DNA from: Todiramphus chloris collaris
Taxonomy: Eukaryota > Chordata > Aves > Coraciiformes > Alcedinidae
NCBI GenBank assembly: GCA_025345505.1
Contig: JANVCC010010406.1
Location: 14,432,548 to 14,496,547 of the forward strand
DNA: 64,000 nucleotides
Direction: 5' to 3'
The position numbers and the translations under genes are program-made. Of the stretch, positions 1 to 12,155 are shown one piece after another. Position 1 is the stretch's first letter, and the number at the start of each line of letters is the position of its first letter. Below the pieces are notes generated by a model. The model saw only the letters and a list, made by a program, of their open reading frames with translations. It ran no database searches and had not been told where the DNA came from.

Positions 1-52
1 CTCTTCCCCTTCCCTCCTCTTCCCCTTCCCTCCTCTTCCCCTTCCCTTCTCT
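1..52. repeat. 16-bp pyrimidine tandem repeat
   Basis: About three copies of a 16-base C/T-only unit (CTCTTCCCCTTCCCTC) open the window and fade into further pyrimidine-rich sequence. It may continue to the left of the window. It lies in what appears to be a UHRF2 intron. Confidence 0.85.
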
Positions 53-884
53 CTTTTCTTCTCAGTGGTGATACTGATGTCCTCTTATTTTTACTGTTGT
101 AATTATTCTGTTAAAAACTTTTAAACTTAATTGAATCCTCTGCATGTTTTTCTAGTTCATATAAGTGGTGTTATGATCATGTGTTTTTGTGGACACCTAA
201 GTACTGCCATAGTTGTAGATGACGTATATAATTTTGAAGAGGCATAGTTGGGGAGAAATATTGCAAAAGATATACTCTAAAAATCTGTATGAATGTCGGC
301 TTTTTTTGCAGTTCTCTAAACTAAGAATACAACAGGGAATTTTTTTCCCACATGCATTTTTGGCATTAGTTTTTCCTCAGTTCTTTTTCCATGAACCTCA
401 TTTTATTTCCCAATTCACTTTCATTTTCTTTTTTTTTTTTTTTTTTGGAAAAGGTTGAATTTAAACTTCTATAAGAATATATACAGGAAAATGCAGTTCT
501 GTACTTATAGTTATACAAAGTACAGCATCTCATTCCACAAATGAAACTTTAAAATAAAAATCGAGATAAAATCCTCTGCTCACATCTAGTCACTTTAGTG
601 GGTGAGAACAAGAAAAAAGAGGCAACTCTTACTTGAATTTCAATGTTATGACATAGATACTTGTGTATAAGTTTGTACAAAATTGAGAAAAAAATGTGTT
701 TTGGAAGATTGTGTTACCGTATGTTCATAAAGTTTATGAACTATTTATTCATTCTGCTGATGTGACATCTTAATGCTCTTCTTTCAGCTTTAAATTAACG
801 GTTCACTTTTGGGGTAAAGTAATTGCCAAAGGATATTACAGGAAATACAATTCACTGTCTGGCTTTCAGATCATGGCATTTTTA
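53..884. other. Intronic DNA, no gene seen
   Basis: AT-rich unique sequence, probably inside a UHRF2 intron. It contains an 18-base T run at 429-446. A short open frame around 219-458 owes its length partly to this run and matches nothing I recognise. No exon, RNA gene or mobile element could be supported. Confidence 0.6.
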
Positions 885-3120
885 TCACAGATTCATAGAA
901 TGTTAGGGGTTGGAAGGGACCTCTAAAGATCATTGAGTCCAACCTCCCTCCCAAAGCAGAATCACCTAGGGCATGTTGCACAAAAAAGCATCCAGACAGG
1001 TTTTGAAAGTCTCTAGAGAAGGTGACCTCACAGCCTCTCTGGGCAGCCTGTTCCAGTGCTCTGTCACCCTCACAGTAAAGAACTTCCTTCCCATGTTGAG
1101 GTAGAACTTTTCTATGCTCACATTTATAGCCATTGTTCCTTGTCCTATTGCTGGGCACTACAGAAAAGAGATTGTCCCCTTCCATTTGATGCCCACTCTT
1201 CAGATATTTATAGACGTTAATAAGGTCCCCTCTCAGTCTTCTCCTCTCAAGACTAAACAGCCCCAGTTCCCTCAGCCTTTCTTCATAGGGGAGATGCACA
1301 AGTCCCTTAATCACACTCGTAGCTCTCTGTTGGACTCTTTCCAGTAGATGCCTGTCTCTCTAATTGGGGAGCCCAAAACTGGACACAGTATTCCCAGTGT
1401 GGTCTCACTAGGGCAGAGGGGGAGGAGAACCTCCCTACATCTGCTGGACACAGTTTTCTTAATGCACCCCAGGATGCCATTGGCCTTTCTGGCCTTGCTG
1501 TCCCATGGATAACTTGCTGTTCACTAGCACTCCAAGGTCTTTCTCCGTGGTGCTGCTTACCAGCAAGACAACCCCTAACGTGTACTGGTTCCCGGTGTTA
1601 TTCCTCCCCAGATGCAGGACTCTACACTTTTCCTTATTGAACCTCATGAGGTTGCCCAGCTCCCTAGGCTGTCTGGGTCTTGTGTCCAGCAGCACAGCCT
1701 TCTGGTGTGTCAGCCACCCCTCCCAGTTTCGTATCATCAGCAAACTTGCTGAGGGTACGCTCTGTCCCCTCGTCCGGGTCATTGATGAAGATATTTAACA
1801 AAACTGGACCCAGTACAGATCCTGGGGAACACCACTGGCCACAGACCTCCAGCTTGACTCTGTGCCTCTTATCACAACCCTTTGAACCCTGTTGTTGAGA
1901 TAGTTTTCAGTCTACCTCACAGGCCAATTGTCTATGCCACATTTTTTGAGTTTTTCTACGAGGAAGTTATGGGAGACAGTATCAAAAGCCTTACTGAAGT
2001 CAAGGTAAATGGTATCTGCAGCTCTCCCTTCATCTACCCATTTGGTCATGGCTTTGCAGAGGATATCAGATTAGTCAAGCAACATTTCCCTTTGGTAAAT
2101 CCATGTTGACTATTCCTGATAACCTCCTTTTCTTCCATGTGGTTAGAGGTGGCCTCCAGAATGAGCCACTCCATCACCTTTCCAGGGATGGAGGTGAGGC
2201 TGACTGGTCTGTAGTTGCCTGGGTCTTCCCTCTTGCCCTTTTTGGAGACAGCAGAGACATTGCTTTTCCTTCAGTCATCAGGCACCTCTCCTGTCCTCAA
2301 TGATTTTTCAGAAATGATGGAGAGCAGCTCAGCAACAGTATCAGCACCTCTCTCAGCACTCGTGGATGCAGCCCCTCGGGGCCCATGGATTTCTGTGTGT
2401 TCAGTTTATCCAAGTGATCTCTAACCCAGTCCTGACTGACTAGCAGAGTGTCTTCCTCTCCCCACTGCTGCTCTCTTACTTCCAGTGACTGGGGTTCCTG
2501 AGGGCTGGTCTGGGGAGCAAAGACTGAGGCAAAGAAGGCATTCAGCACCTCTGCCATCTCTGCATCCTCTGGTACCATATCTCCCACCTCATTTAGCAGT
2601 GGACCCACTTTTTCCCTATTCTTCCTTTTCTCACTGATGTCTTTGAAAAAGCTCTTCTTGTTTTCATTCACCTCCCTGGGGAGACTAAGTTCCAAGAGAG
2701 GCTTGGCCTTCCTTGTTCAGTCTCTACATCCTCTGGCAGCGTTTCTGTAATCCTCCCAATTAACCAGGCCCTTTTTCCACATACTGCAAACGTCCCTCTT
2801 CCATTTGAGTTTTTTCAGGAGCTCCTTCCTTATCCACACAGGTCTCCTGCCTCCTTTGCTTGTTTTGTTTTTTTTTTAAGGGAATACATTTATCTTGAAC
2901 TTCAAGGAGGTAATGTTTGAATATTAACCAGCTCTGTTGGGGCCCCCCTACCTTCTAGAGCCCTAGCCCATGGGATGCTTCTAAGTAGCTTTTTTGAAGA
3001 GGACAAATTTAGCCCTCTTGATGTCCAGGGTAGAAATTTTACTTATTACCCTGCTTCTTTCCCTGGTGATACTAAACTCTTAACATGTTGTGGTTGCTAC
3101 AGCCAAGACTACACCCTACT
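885..3120 (-). mobile_element. CR1 LINE, 5'-truncated, minus strand
   Basis: The left end is the reverse complement of the typical CR1 3' end (TTCCAACCCCTAACATTCTATGA read on the minus strand, in part). Moving right, the minus strand carries the remains of the RT C-terminus, the RT core, the segment before RT with short CR1-like pieces (KKSFFKDISEKRK; LNAFFASVF), and then the endonuclease-RT linker up to about 3,120. A T run at 2,868-2,879 interrupts it. Frames are broken by several stops and shifts, so it is dead. The right boundary is approximate because similarity fades gradually. Confidence 0.9.
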
Positions 3121-6100
3121 ATAACATCTATAACATTTATGCTGTGCCTTTGGGAATTTAGAGTCCTGCAGACCCAGCTCAAGCTGGGATGTCCTGGATG
3201 TATTGATGTGCTCAGTAATGAGAAGTTCTGTCATTACAGGATCTGCCCTTGAGATTGAAAAGGAGTACAGTTATAGTTTACAAAATGAGTATTGAGTGAA
3301 ATTGTTCTGCACATGCTTAACTTTGTTATTAATTACATGCATATAAAATGTTTGCACTGTAATCTCTCTCTTGTAAATGTTTAAGCTTGACTTTATAAGG
3401 CTTATCTATTTAAAATACAATACGATTTTAGTGTTACAAGAGTTAGCTTTAGAGTCTCGATATTGCTGATCACCTGGTCTTGTTCTGGATAATAACCATA
3501 ATAGGAACATTAGCTGAAGAAATTGAGAAGACTTTCAGGAATTTAAAAATCTAAGAATTATTTCAGAATAGAGTAACATCTGAAAACTAGATATTGAACA
3601 ACTAACAGTGATTCTGCAATCACAGTGTTTGTGATAAAAGTATTTTGACTTGTTTGTTCATCAAACCAAATAGCCAGAGAAATACCACTTTTATGTCTAA
3701 AATTGCCCTTTTGCAACATTGTTTTTATATATCACAGTTAAAACTGCTGTTTATTTTCAAAAGTTTCAAGATTCACGTTTCTGCTGGGTTGAGGTAATGT
3801 TGTAAGTGGTAAATCAACTGTGTGGTGTGCTTAGTTTAACCTGAACAGAGATTGTTTCTTCTTTAAGTACTTTTCTATCTAGGGTCATATGGGGAATCTC
3901 TGAACTGAGATTCAGAACCTCTTGGAGAATAATACCTGCTGTGATCATTCCCATTCTATCGTAAAAGATTCTGAGAGTATAAAAGAGAATAGCATCTCCA
4001 ACGGCTCAAAAGGGACTGCAGGCAAATGTACTCATTGCTTAAGTTTGTTGATATTTTATACCAAACCCATTCAGTGCCTGCAACATAGCATTCACAAACT
4101 ACTTCATGAAATGGCTTGCTATCCATTTTAATTGTTTTGAGTCTTTGCATTAATCTTGCATGTGGGTAATCAGCTCCAAGGTGTCAGTACAACTGTTAAC
4201 TCCACTTGCTTGAAGTAGTCCATTTGCAAATAAACAGTATTTAGCTCACTAGGTTTGCCAAAGCCCTGTGATGAGGATATAGAGTTTCAGGACCTTTGCT
4301 CAGTGTGCATTGCACAGTGAAAGCACTTGATCACTTCTCCCAGGGCCAAAGGTGCGGTGTCAGTACTGTAGTGAACTGAGTACTTAAAAGGCTTTAAATC
4401 CAAATCAACTATCAATGGGAGCCTTACGTCTGGGTCAGTGGTTTATATCCAAAGACCATTCTGACTTGCATTTTGCCTAGATAAGTGTTATTACCTGCTG
4501 CTTTATTAATCAGTTTGCTGGCTTTATTGCGTCATCTAAATCCAGTGTGAGCCCTGATACAAAAAAGATATAGTATCCTGTGTAATTTTTTCTGAATTAT
4601 CATACTATGCTGACTGTATTAGAAACAGAAAGGGTTCTTTCTGATTTTCACACACCTGTTTTGTAGTACTGAGGGTCCGATCTGACAAGTTCATTACAGC
4701 CATTACACTGAGATTTTCTCTAATGTGAGTCACCTGGACTGAGTATATAGCTGAAAACCTGATGCTTGATGCCACAAAACTTGTTGGTTTTGAAAAACGT
4801 CACATTTTCAAGGTCTGAGTGCCCTACTGGTTTGGGATCTACTTGGAGCTCCAACATAATACGAAAAAAATCGAGTAACTCACTATACAGTAGCTGACAC
4901 TCAGATGTGTTATTTGTCCACTGCTGTTTCCTTCAGTACTAAGGACATACTTGACATAATTTGTAGGGCACTAGTTTTAATGCTTACTTCTTATCATTGT
5001 TTCAGATTGCAGGACAGCTCATATTCTGCAGTCTTCTCTCTTTATTTTCTGTTATACCATATGGCTAACTATCGGTCTATACAAGATGCTAATGCATTAT
5101 TCTCTGAATTTCGTTCTCTCCTCTGTTCCTGCATTATATTCAGAATTATTTTCAGATTCTGCAGAGCCTTGTTTTATTACACAGATGCTTTTTGTAATTT
5201 TTTACTGCTAGTATTTTATCTAAGTAGACTTATCTCCATGATTTGTCAGCTTCTTTTGTAATGGGGTGTGGAATCTGTGTCTATACTGTTTCTATCTGTG
5301 CTTTTCCAAAGTTTATTTGCAGGTCTTTGCATATCTAATTGTTTCTACAGCACTGAAGAACCCATTTGACACAATGATAAAGCAGATTAAAAAGTAGAAA
5401 TTAATTGTGCCAATTCTTGGCAAAGTATCATTTATGTCTTTATCCCGTGCTTTTCAAGAAACACTGTCTGAACATACTGAAATACTTTCTTCCTGAAATT
5501 CATACATTTTCAAGAGATATTAGTCATATTAGTGCAATATATGGAGTATCATTAATCTATTCCCTTCAAAAAAATCTGAAGGATCCGCGTAATTATACTA
5601 ATCTTTGTAGTCAAACTGAGTTTCTTGCTGGACTTCATAGATTTTTCACATGAACACTTATAAAAATTAATTCTTATGATATTAAGCATTTATTTAAATA
5701 CAGGAAATAGAAGGATGAAAGTAACAAATTCCAATTTTATGTATAAACGATGAGATAAATGAATGTCAAGTAGTAAGTGTATGTCTTTTAGATGGGCAAG
5801 ATTTTTCTTGCCTTGCTTTAATAGGGATTATAGTAGGCTAATTAAATTACTTATACAGATTGCAGAACTTTTTGCCCTCAGAAAAGCACTCAAACAGTGG
5901 TCTCCAACGGATAGTCAAAGATAACTGTAAGTAAAAATGTTATCTCAAAAAACTGTTGTATCTGCTAAGTAATCCCCCACTGCAGAAAAGTGTCTTTGAC
6001 CTGAAAAGGATTTCTGTATGCAGTATCTTTGGTTAGTCTGACGCGAAGTCATAACTGAATTTGAACAGAGTGGAAGATAATTAATCCAGATTGGGTAGGC

Positions 6101-6395
6101 TGAATTGTTTATATGTTAATTTTAATTTAAAGATCTGGTAATACACTATTTTGATGCTGAACATGGAAAGGAATAAGGAAAACATCAGGAAGTGATGCAC
6201 GTACAGTAGTTGTCTATCACTTTAATTTGGGATTTATTTTTCAAAATGTTGACTTACTGCCACCACCAGCCAGCCACCTTCTCCTGCTTCCTGCTTTGAA
6301 ACTCTCACTGTTCAGAGATCCAGACTGGCTAACGCTAAAATGCTTAAATGGTTTCTTCATGGTGGAATATGTCTCAATACTGTGAGATTCTTGCT
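3121..6395. other. Intronic DNA, no gene seen
   Basis: AT-rich unique sequence between two CR1 copies. I looked for codons of the UHRF2 PHD finger and the first half of the SRA domain on the plus strand and saw none. Small open frames near 3,922 and 4,905 do not resemble known proteins and lack flanking splice signals that fit UHRF2. Confidence 0.55.
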
Positions 6396-8354
6396 GTGAA
6401 AGGTGTTCGTGGGAAAGACTCGGAAATACTTCTTTTGTGGAAAGAAGGACAGCTAGAATGGAGGCTGTACAAGGAGGCTGCCCAAGCAGCAAGAGACCTG
6501 GTTAGAAAAGCTAAAGCTCAGTTAGAATTAAATGTATCCAGGGAGATTAAGGTTAATGCCAAAAATTTCTATAGGTATAGAAATTAGATTAGAGAAGGTA
6601 TGGGACCCCTCAGAAAGGAAACTGGAGGACTGGTGGCAAGTGATGCTGAGAAGGCTGAGGTCCTCAATGACTTCTTTTCCTCAGTCTCCATTGGCAAGGG
6701 TTCCAGCCACACCCCCAGTGTCACAGAAGATAATGACAGGCGTTGGATGAAAGAACTGCCCATTGGAAGTGAAGATCAGGTTCGTGACCATCTGAAGAAC
6801 CTGAAAGTGCACAAGTCCCTGGGACCTGACAGGATACACCCATGGGTGCTGAGAGAACTGCTGGATGACGTTGCTAAACTACTGTCTATTATATTCCAAA
6901 AGTCATGGCAGTCCAGTGAAGTCCCCACTGACTGGAAAAAGGGAAATATAACCCCCATATTCAAAAAGGGGAAGGTGGATGAACCCGGGAACTATAGGCC
7001 ACTCAGTCTCACTTCTGTGCCTGGTAAGATCATGGAGCAGATCCTCCTGGAGGCACTACTGAGGCAGATGAGTAACGATGAAGTGATTGGCTGTAACCAA
7101 CATGGCTTCACCAAGGGCAAATCATGCCTGACTAACCTGGTGGCCTTCTATGAGAAGGTCACAACATGAATAGATGGGGGAAGAGCAACCGACGTCATTT
7201 ACCTGGACCTGAGCAAAGCCTTTGACACTGTCCCGCATGACATTCTGGTCTCCAAGATGGTGAAATATGGATTTGAGGGGTGGACAGTTCAGTGGATAAA
7301 GAACTGGCTTGACGGCCACTCCCAAAGAGTGGTTGTCAATGGGTTGGTATCCAAGTGGAGACCAGTGACAAGTGGAGTCCCTCAAGGATCAGTACTGGGA
7401 CCAGTCTTGTTTAACATTATCGTTAGCGCCATGGACAGTGGCATTGAGTGCACCCTCAGCAAGTTTGCCGATGACACCAAGCTGTGTGGGGCGGCTGACA
7501 CGCTGGAGGGAAGGGATGCCATCCAGAGGGACCTTGACAGGCTGGAGAGGTGGGCCCATGCCAACCTCATGAAGTTCAACAAGGCCAAATGCAAGGTCCT
7601 CCATCTGGGTCGGGGCAATCCCAAGCACAAATATAGGCTGGGCAGTGGCTGGCTTGAGAGCAGCTGGGAAGAAAAGGACTTGGGAGTACTGGTGGATGAG
7701 AAGCTCAGCATGAGCCATCAGTGTGCTCTTGCATCCCAGAGGGCCAATCGTATCCTGGGCTGCATCAAGAGAAGCGTGGCCAGCAGGTCAAGGGAAGTGG
7801 TTGTCCCCCTCTACTCCACTCTAGTGAGACCTCACCTGGAGTACTGCGTCCAGTTCTGGAGCCCCTATTACAAGAAAGATATGGACATGCTGGAAGGTGT
7901 CCAGAGAAGGGCCATGAGGATGATCAGTGGGCTGGAGCACCTCTTCTGTGAGGACAGACTGAGAGAGTTGGGGTTGTTCAGTCTGGAAAAGAGAAGGCTC
8001 CGGGGAGACCTTATTGTGTCCTTCCAGTATCTGAAGGGGGCTACAAGAAAGCTGGGGAGGGACTTTTTAGGCTGTCGGGCAGTGATAGGACTAGAGGGAA
8101 TGGATTAAAACCAGAGATAGGTCGATTCAGGTTAGACATTAGGAAGAATTTCTTCACCATGAGGGTGGTGAGACACTGGAACAGGTTGCCCAGAGAGGTG
8201 GTGGAAGCCCCATCCTTGGAAGTTTTTAAGATGAGTCTGGATGGGGCTCTGAGCAACCTGCTCTAGTGGGAGATGTCCCTGCCCATGGCAGGCAGGTTGG
8301 AACTAGGTGATCTTTTAAGGTCCCTTCCAACCCTGACAATTCTATGATTCTATA
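6396..8354 (+). mobile_element. CR1 LINE with a nearly open reverse transcriptase
   Basis: A 5'-truncated CR1 on the plus strand. One reading frame runs from 6,600 to 8,108 and is interrupted only by a TGA at 7,167-7,169. It shows RT motifs in order: [15 protein letters not shown] near 7,203, [15 protein letters not shown] near 7,374 and FADDTKL near 7,464. These are followed by the C-terminal RT region ([30 protein letters not shown]). After about 8,050 the frame shifts, and the conserved tail ([22 protein letters not shown]) continues in another frame. It ends in the CR1 tail ATTCTATGATTCTATA. Being the least decayed CR1 here, it is probably among the younger copies. It sits in sense orientation within the UHRF2 intron. 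Confidence 0.95.
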
Positions 8355-11300
8355 CTGATTAGGGCATATTCAAACTCTGCACTTAATGCAAAGGGTGTTT
8401 TTATTGATTTATAAATTAAATATGTAATTTAGCCCTTTGTTTTTAATTGATAGCTTTTACTGCAGTGCTAAAGATTAAATTAGCAGACAATTGAGCAGAT
8501 AGACTAATTCTGTCAGCAGTTACATGCATATGGACTTAGGAGACTTTAATGGAGATGGATGATGATGTGATTCAGTTTCAGGTATCCCTACTATGAGAGA
8601 AAGAAAATCCTTTCAAATGTAATTGCCTGATAGTTAATACTTCTCTTGGGCTTAATAATTTCATTTAAAAAGGCTTTTTTATTTTGCTTTGTTTGCTTTG
8701 TCACAATTAATCAAAATCTTAGCCTTAATTCATTATGTTTTACTGAGGTGAAGTTGATGAATTGAGGGGTTGATGAACTGATGAAATTTTGGGGTTTCTT
8801 TTCTCAAAAAAGCCAGTGAGACCTTTTTTGTTGTTGTTGTTCAGACTGAAGGTTGAAGTTCATCTAGAAAATCTATGCTCATAATAGAATATTTTTTACT
8901 AACTGATAAATGCAACTTTTCTGTGTATATTGGGACCAAAGTTTGAAATATGAGCATAATACCAGAGATGACCATCTGCTTATGGTGTATGTCTGGGACT
9001 GACCAGCTCATTGTACTAGAGCTTCAGGTTCATCTCCCACTCAAATGCCTCAGTATGAGATGCTGTGTCAATTCTACCATGGCTGAAGTTCATATGCTCT
9101 ATATTGTCATCAAACTTTACAAACAGGACAGTTAAGAAATAACTTTGTGGAGACAATGTAAGAAAAAGAGACATAAGAAGTCATTAAGAGATGAGAGAAT
9201 AACAAAGGACTTACTAGCTGTTGACAGAAGGTTTTGGTGCAAGGAAGTTCAGTTAAACTATAGAAAGCAGATGAGAAATGGCGGAATTATGTATTTTAAG
9301 GTATGAAAATGGGGAAAAGGTAGGAAGAAGGAAGAGAAGGTAAAAGTTAAGACTGTTGAAGCAGCCTTTTTGACAGTTATTTTGTTTCTTAGAGAAGAAC
9401 ATACAGACATGAATAATTCCTTTTGCTAAATGTTTTCGTTAACTGTTGAATGCAGAGTTATAGAATTACTGCTATCCTAACCTCGGCTTTCTGATCCACT
9501 TGAGAAAAAAATACTTTTCCATCTTTAGTTGTCATACACAGGCTGTCCATTGAACATTGCTATGGATGATAGGAAGATCCTGCACTGTCTATAGACTCAG
9601 AACTCAAAGCTATTGAGAAATTGTTTTAATGAGTGATTATCCATCCAAAGATCCCCAGTTATGACCTGTGTGAATATTCCTGGCATATTGCACTTTCAAA
9701 GTAAACACCATTACCACATTGGAAGTAAGTTCTATAGGTCTCCAAACTACTAGTATCCTTATTTCATTTCTAATTGTCGTAGGCTATATTCATATCCACG
9801 TTTATTGTACTCTTAAGAACTGTGTGTCTGTGCATCGCTTCCTCTTACAGTTCTGGATTTTCTCTGTCTACACAAACTTATGTATTCTTTTGAGTTTTTT
9901 TTCCACTTCTTGTTTAGGAGCTGCTCTCAGAGGTTGCAATGTCATCCCCATTTCTTTTCACCCAGTCCAAATCAGCACCTTGTGTGGCAAGATTTTTGCC
10001 ATTTTCTTGCAGTTCTAGGAACTGTGTGTCTTTGTTCCCTCCAACTTTTTTAAAATAATAGTATTTATTCAATAAATGTGATGTGAAATAAATAAGTGTA
10101 GTTCTTCTGGGAAGTAAAGCTAAAATGAGCCTTCCTTATGTTGAGGGATGTTAAAAGACACTATCTTCTTGTTATTTGACCTGTAACAATTATGCTCCAT
10201 GATTGTTAAATTTCTCCTCCATTTCCTTTCCCGGGATCTCTGGCTTTCACCAAATCCATATGGTTTTGCCTATTTATGCATAGGACACTTGGATAATTAA
10301 AGAGAAGCAAATGTAACCTATAAAATGTAGAATCTGTTCAAGAGGTGAACATGTATGCATAGGCCTTGTATCCATGCTGTCTCTTCAAGCACAATGTCTT
10401 CTGGTTGCCTGTGGTCAAAGAGTACCACCCAAAGACTCAAATCATTCCAGGATACATCTTCCTGGTTTTCTGAATCTGATACAAGTTTCTTATTCATTAT
10501 TAAAATGAAATTTGTTTTAATGGACCTGATTCATCCAACACCACCATACCTATTCATAGTAGTATCATCACAATCATCTTTGTGCGATCTGCATATTTTG
10601 TTTGCCTTGATAATCACTGAAAAATTAAATTCAGCTCAATTCTGTAATACCGTATTTTATACAATTTATTTTTACATCCTTTCTTAATAAATACTTCTTG
10701 CCTTGTCAGTCTTTCATTATTTTGAAGCTATTTCATATATTGTCCTCACACAACATTAATCTATTTCTGTTATTTTTTAGAGATTCATTGAGCAGAGTAA
10801 GTAGACTGTTTTAAGAAAGGATATACCAGAGTTTATACAAGTCTACGTTAGTTTTTGAGTATGTTTTTTTAACTTCATGTCATTTGTTTGTTATTATATC
10901 TAGATAAATTTGGAATGACAAATACTCTAATACTGCAGCTGAATTTCTGTCAGGGTTTCACTACATAGAATAAAATAAGCATCATTTCTACAATTAGTAC
11001 ATGGCATTCTTAACCAGCATTCCTCTTTCTAACATTCTCTTTTTCTGCTGTTGTCAGTCATGAAATATCTGTAACAGTCTTGCACTGGATCCTTATTAAT
11101 GTCAGACTTTTAATAGTGGTAAGAAATTGACTGAATTTTGCTACTGCATACAAGTATGTTCAGATTTGTGCTATAAAAATTAATATGGACATTATTTTCC
11201 TGTTAAATATTTATCTTCTAATGTTGCTTCATGCTTTGTACAAAATTTGGATCTCCACAGAGATATTGTATTAAATATATTTGTAGAATGTATGTATTGC

Positions 11301-12048
11301 TAGAAATACTGGATTTACAGAGAGTAATATGAATTTCTGTGACATACATTCTAAGGAAAATAGTAATACTGTCTTGACCTATGTGTATGCAGATTTTAAC
11401 AGGTTTCATGGTTCATAGTAGAAGATTTTTATCAAGTTTCCTTCAATTTAAGGAAAATTGTATGTAGGAAATACACTGCAGAATTACATCAGCTTACAAA
11501 ATGCAAATCTAAATGTGTTTAAACTCTTTCCAATTCAGAACAGCTGGAATGATTATTGCATTGTAGCACCTGCCTTGTACATAAGGCAGAGCTGTTTGCA
11601 CTTACTAGCACTTAGCCCCTTGCACAAGCTGAAGTGATCCCTTTAAGTTATTTATTATGTATTTTACAAACATGATGTTCTTCTAAATTAAAGCTCTAGA
11701 GCAAGTAACTACTTGCTAGAATGTTTTCCCTTTCTCAGAATTTTTTTAAAAAAGTATTTTATAATTTTAAATATCTTTTTAAAAGATGGATAAGTCCAAT
11801 AAGGCAGGCAACTTTTTATTAAGAACTTTCTGGTGTATATGTTACATCCGTACCAGTAGCTTTGTGCTGGCACAACTACTATAGAAGGACAGTGATGCTG
11901 AAATTGAACACATCTTTCCATGCCTTGGATTATAGTTTTTCTCTGAGTAAATAGAACAAATGAATGTACTTTTTCTTTTTTTTTTTTTTTTAAAAAATGA
12001 GTTGCTTTATTTTGGAGTGTTCAAATGAAGGATAATCTTCCTGCACAG
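8355..12048. other. UHRF2 intron, no feature seen
   Basis: Unique AT-rich sequence leading up to the first UHRF2 exon in the window. I looked for the preceding SRA exon (codons for VHRPHVGGIHGRSNDGAYS-like sequence) and did not find it. The intron therefore appears to exceed 12 kb and to start left of the window. There is a T run at about 11,976-11,991 just before the exon. Confidence 0.6.
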
Positions 12049-12155
12049 GATCGAGGAGATGAATTCACATACACTGGGAGTGGAGGTAGAGATCTTTCTG
12101 GCAATAAAAGGATTGGAGAACATTCATTTGATCAAACATTAACACACATGAATAG
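12049..12155 (+). CDS. UHRF2: UHRF2 exon, SRA domain part 1
   Basis: This exon encodes [20 protein letters not shown] and continues to THMNR, with the last Arg codon split (AG|G). An acceptor CTGCACAG precedes it and the donor GTAAGT follows. The segment includes the GNKR stretch that corresponds to the NKR finger of SRA domains, which contacts the DNA duplex next to the flipped modified cytosine in UHRF1. By alignment with human UHRF2 it is about residues 491-526. Confidence 0.95.

Noticed and set aside
3121-12048. Possible upstream UHRF2 exons (PHD finger, early SRA)
   Set aside because: No plus-strand stretch resembles the PHD zinc ligands or the VHRPHVGGIHGRSNDG region between splice signals.
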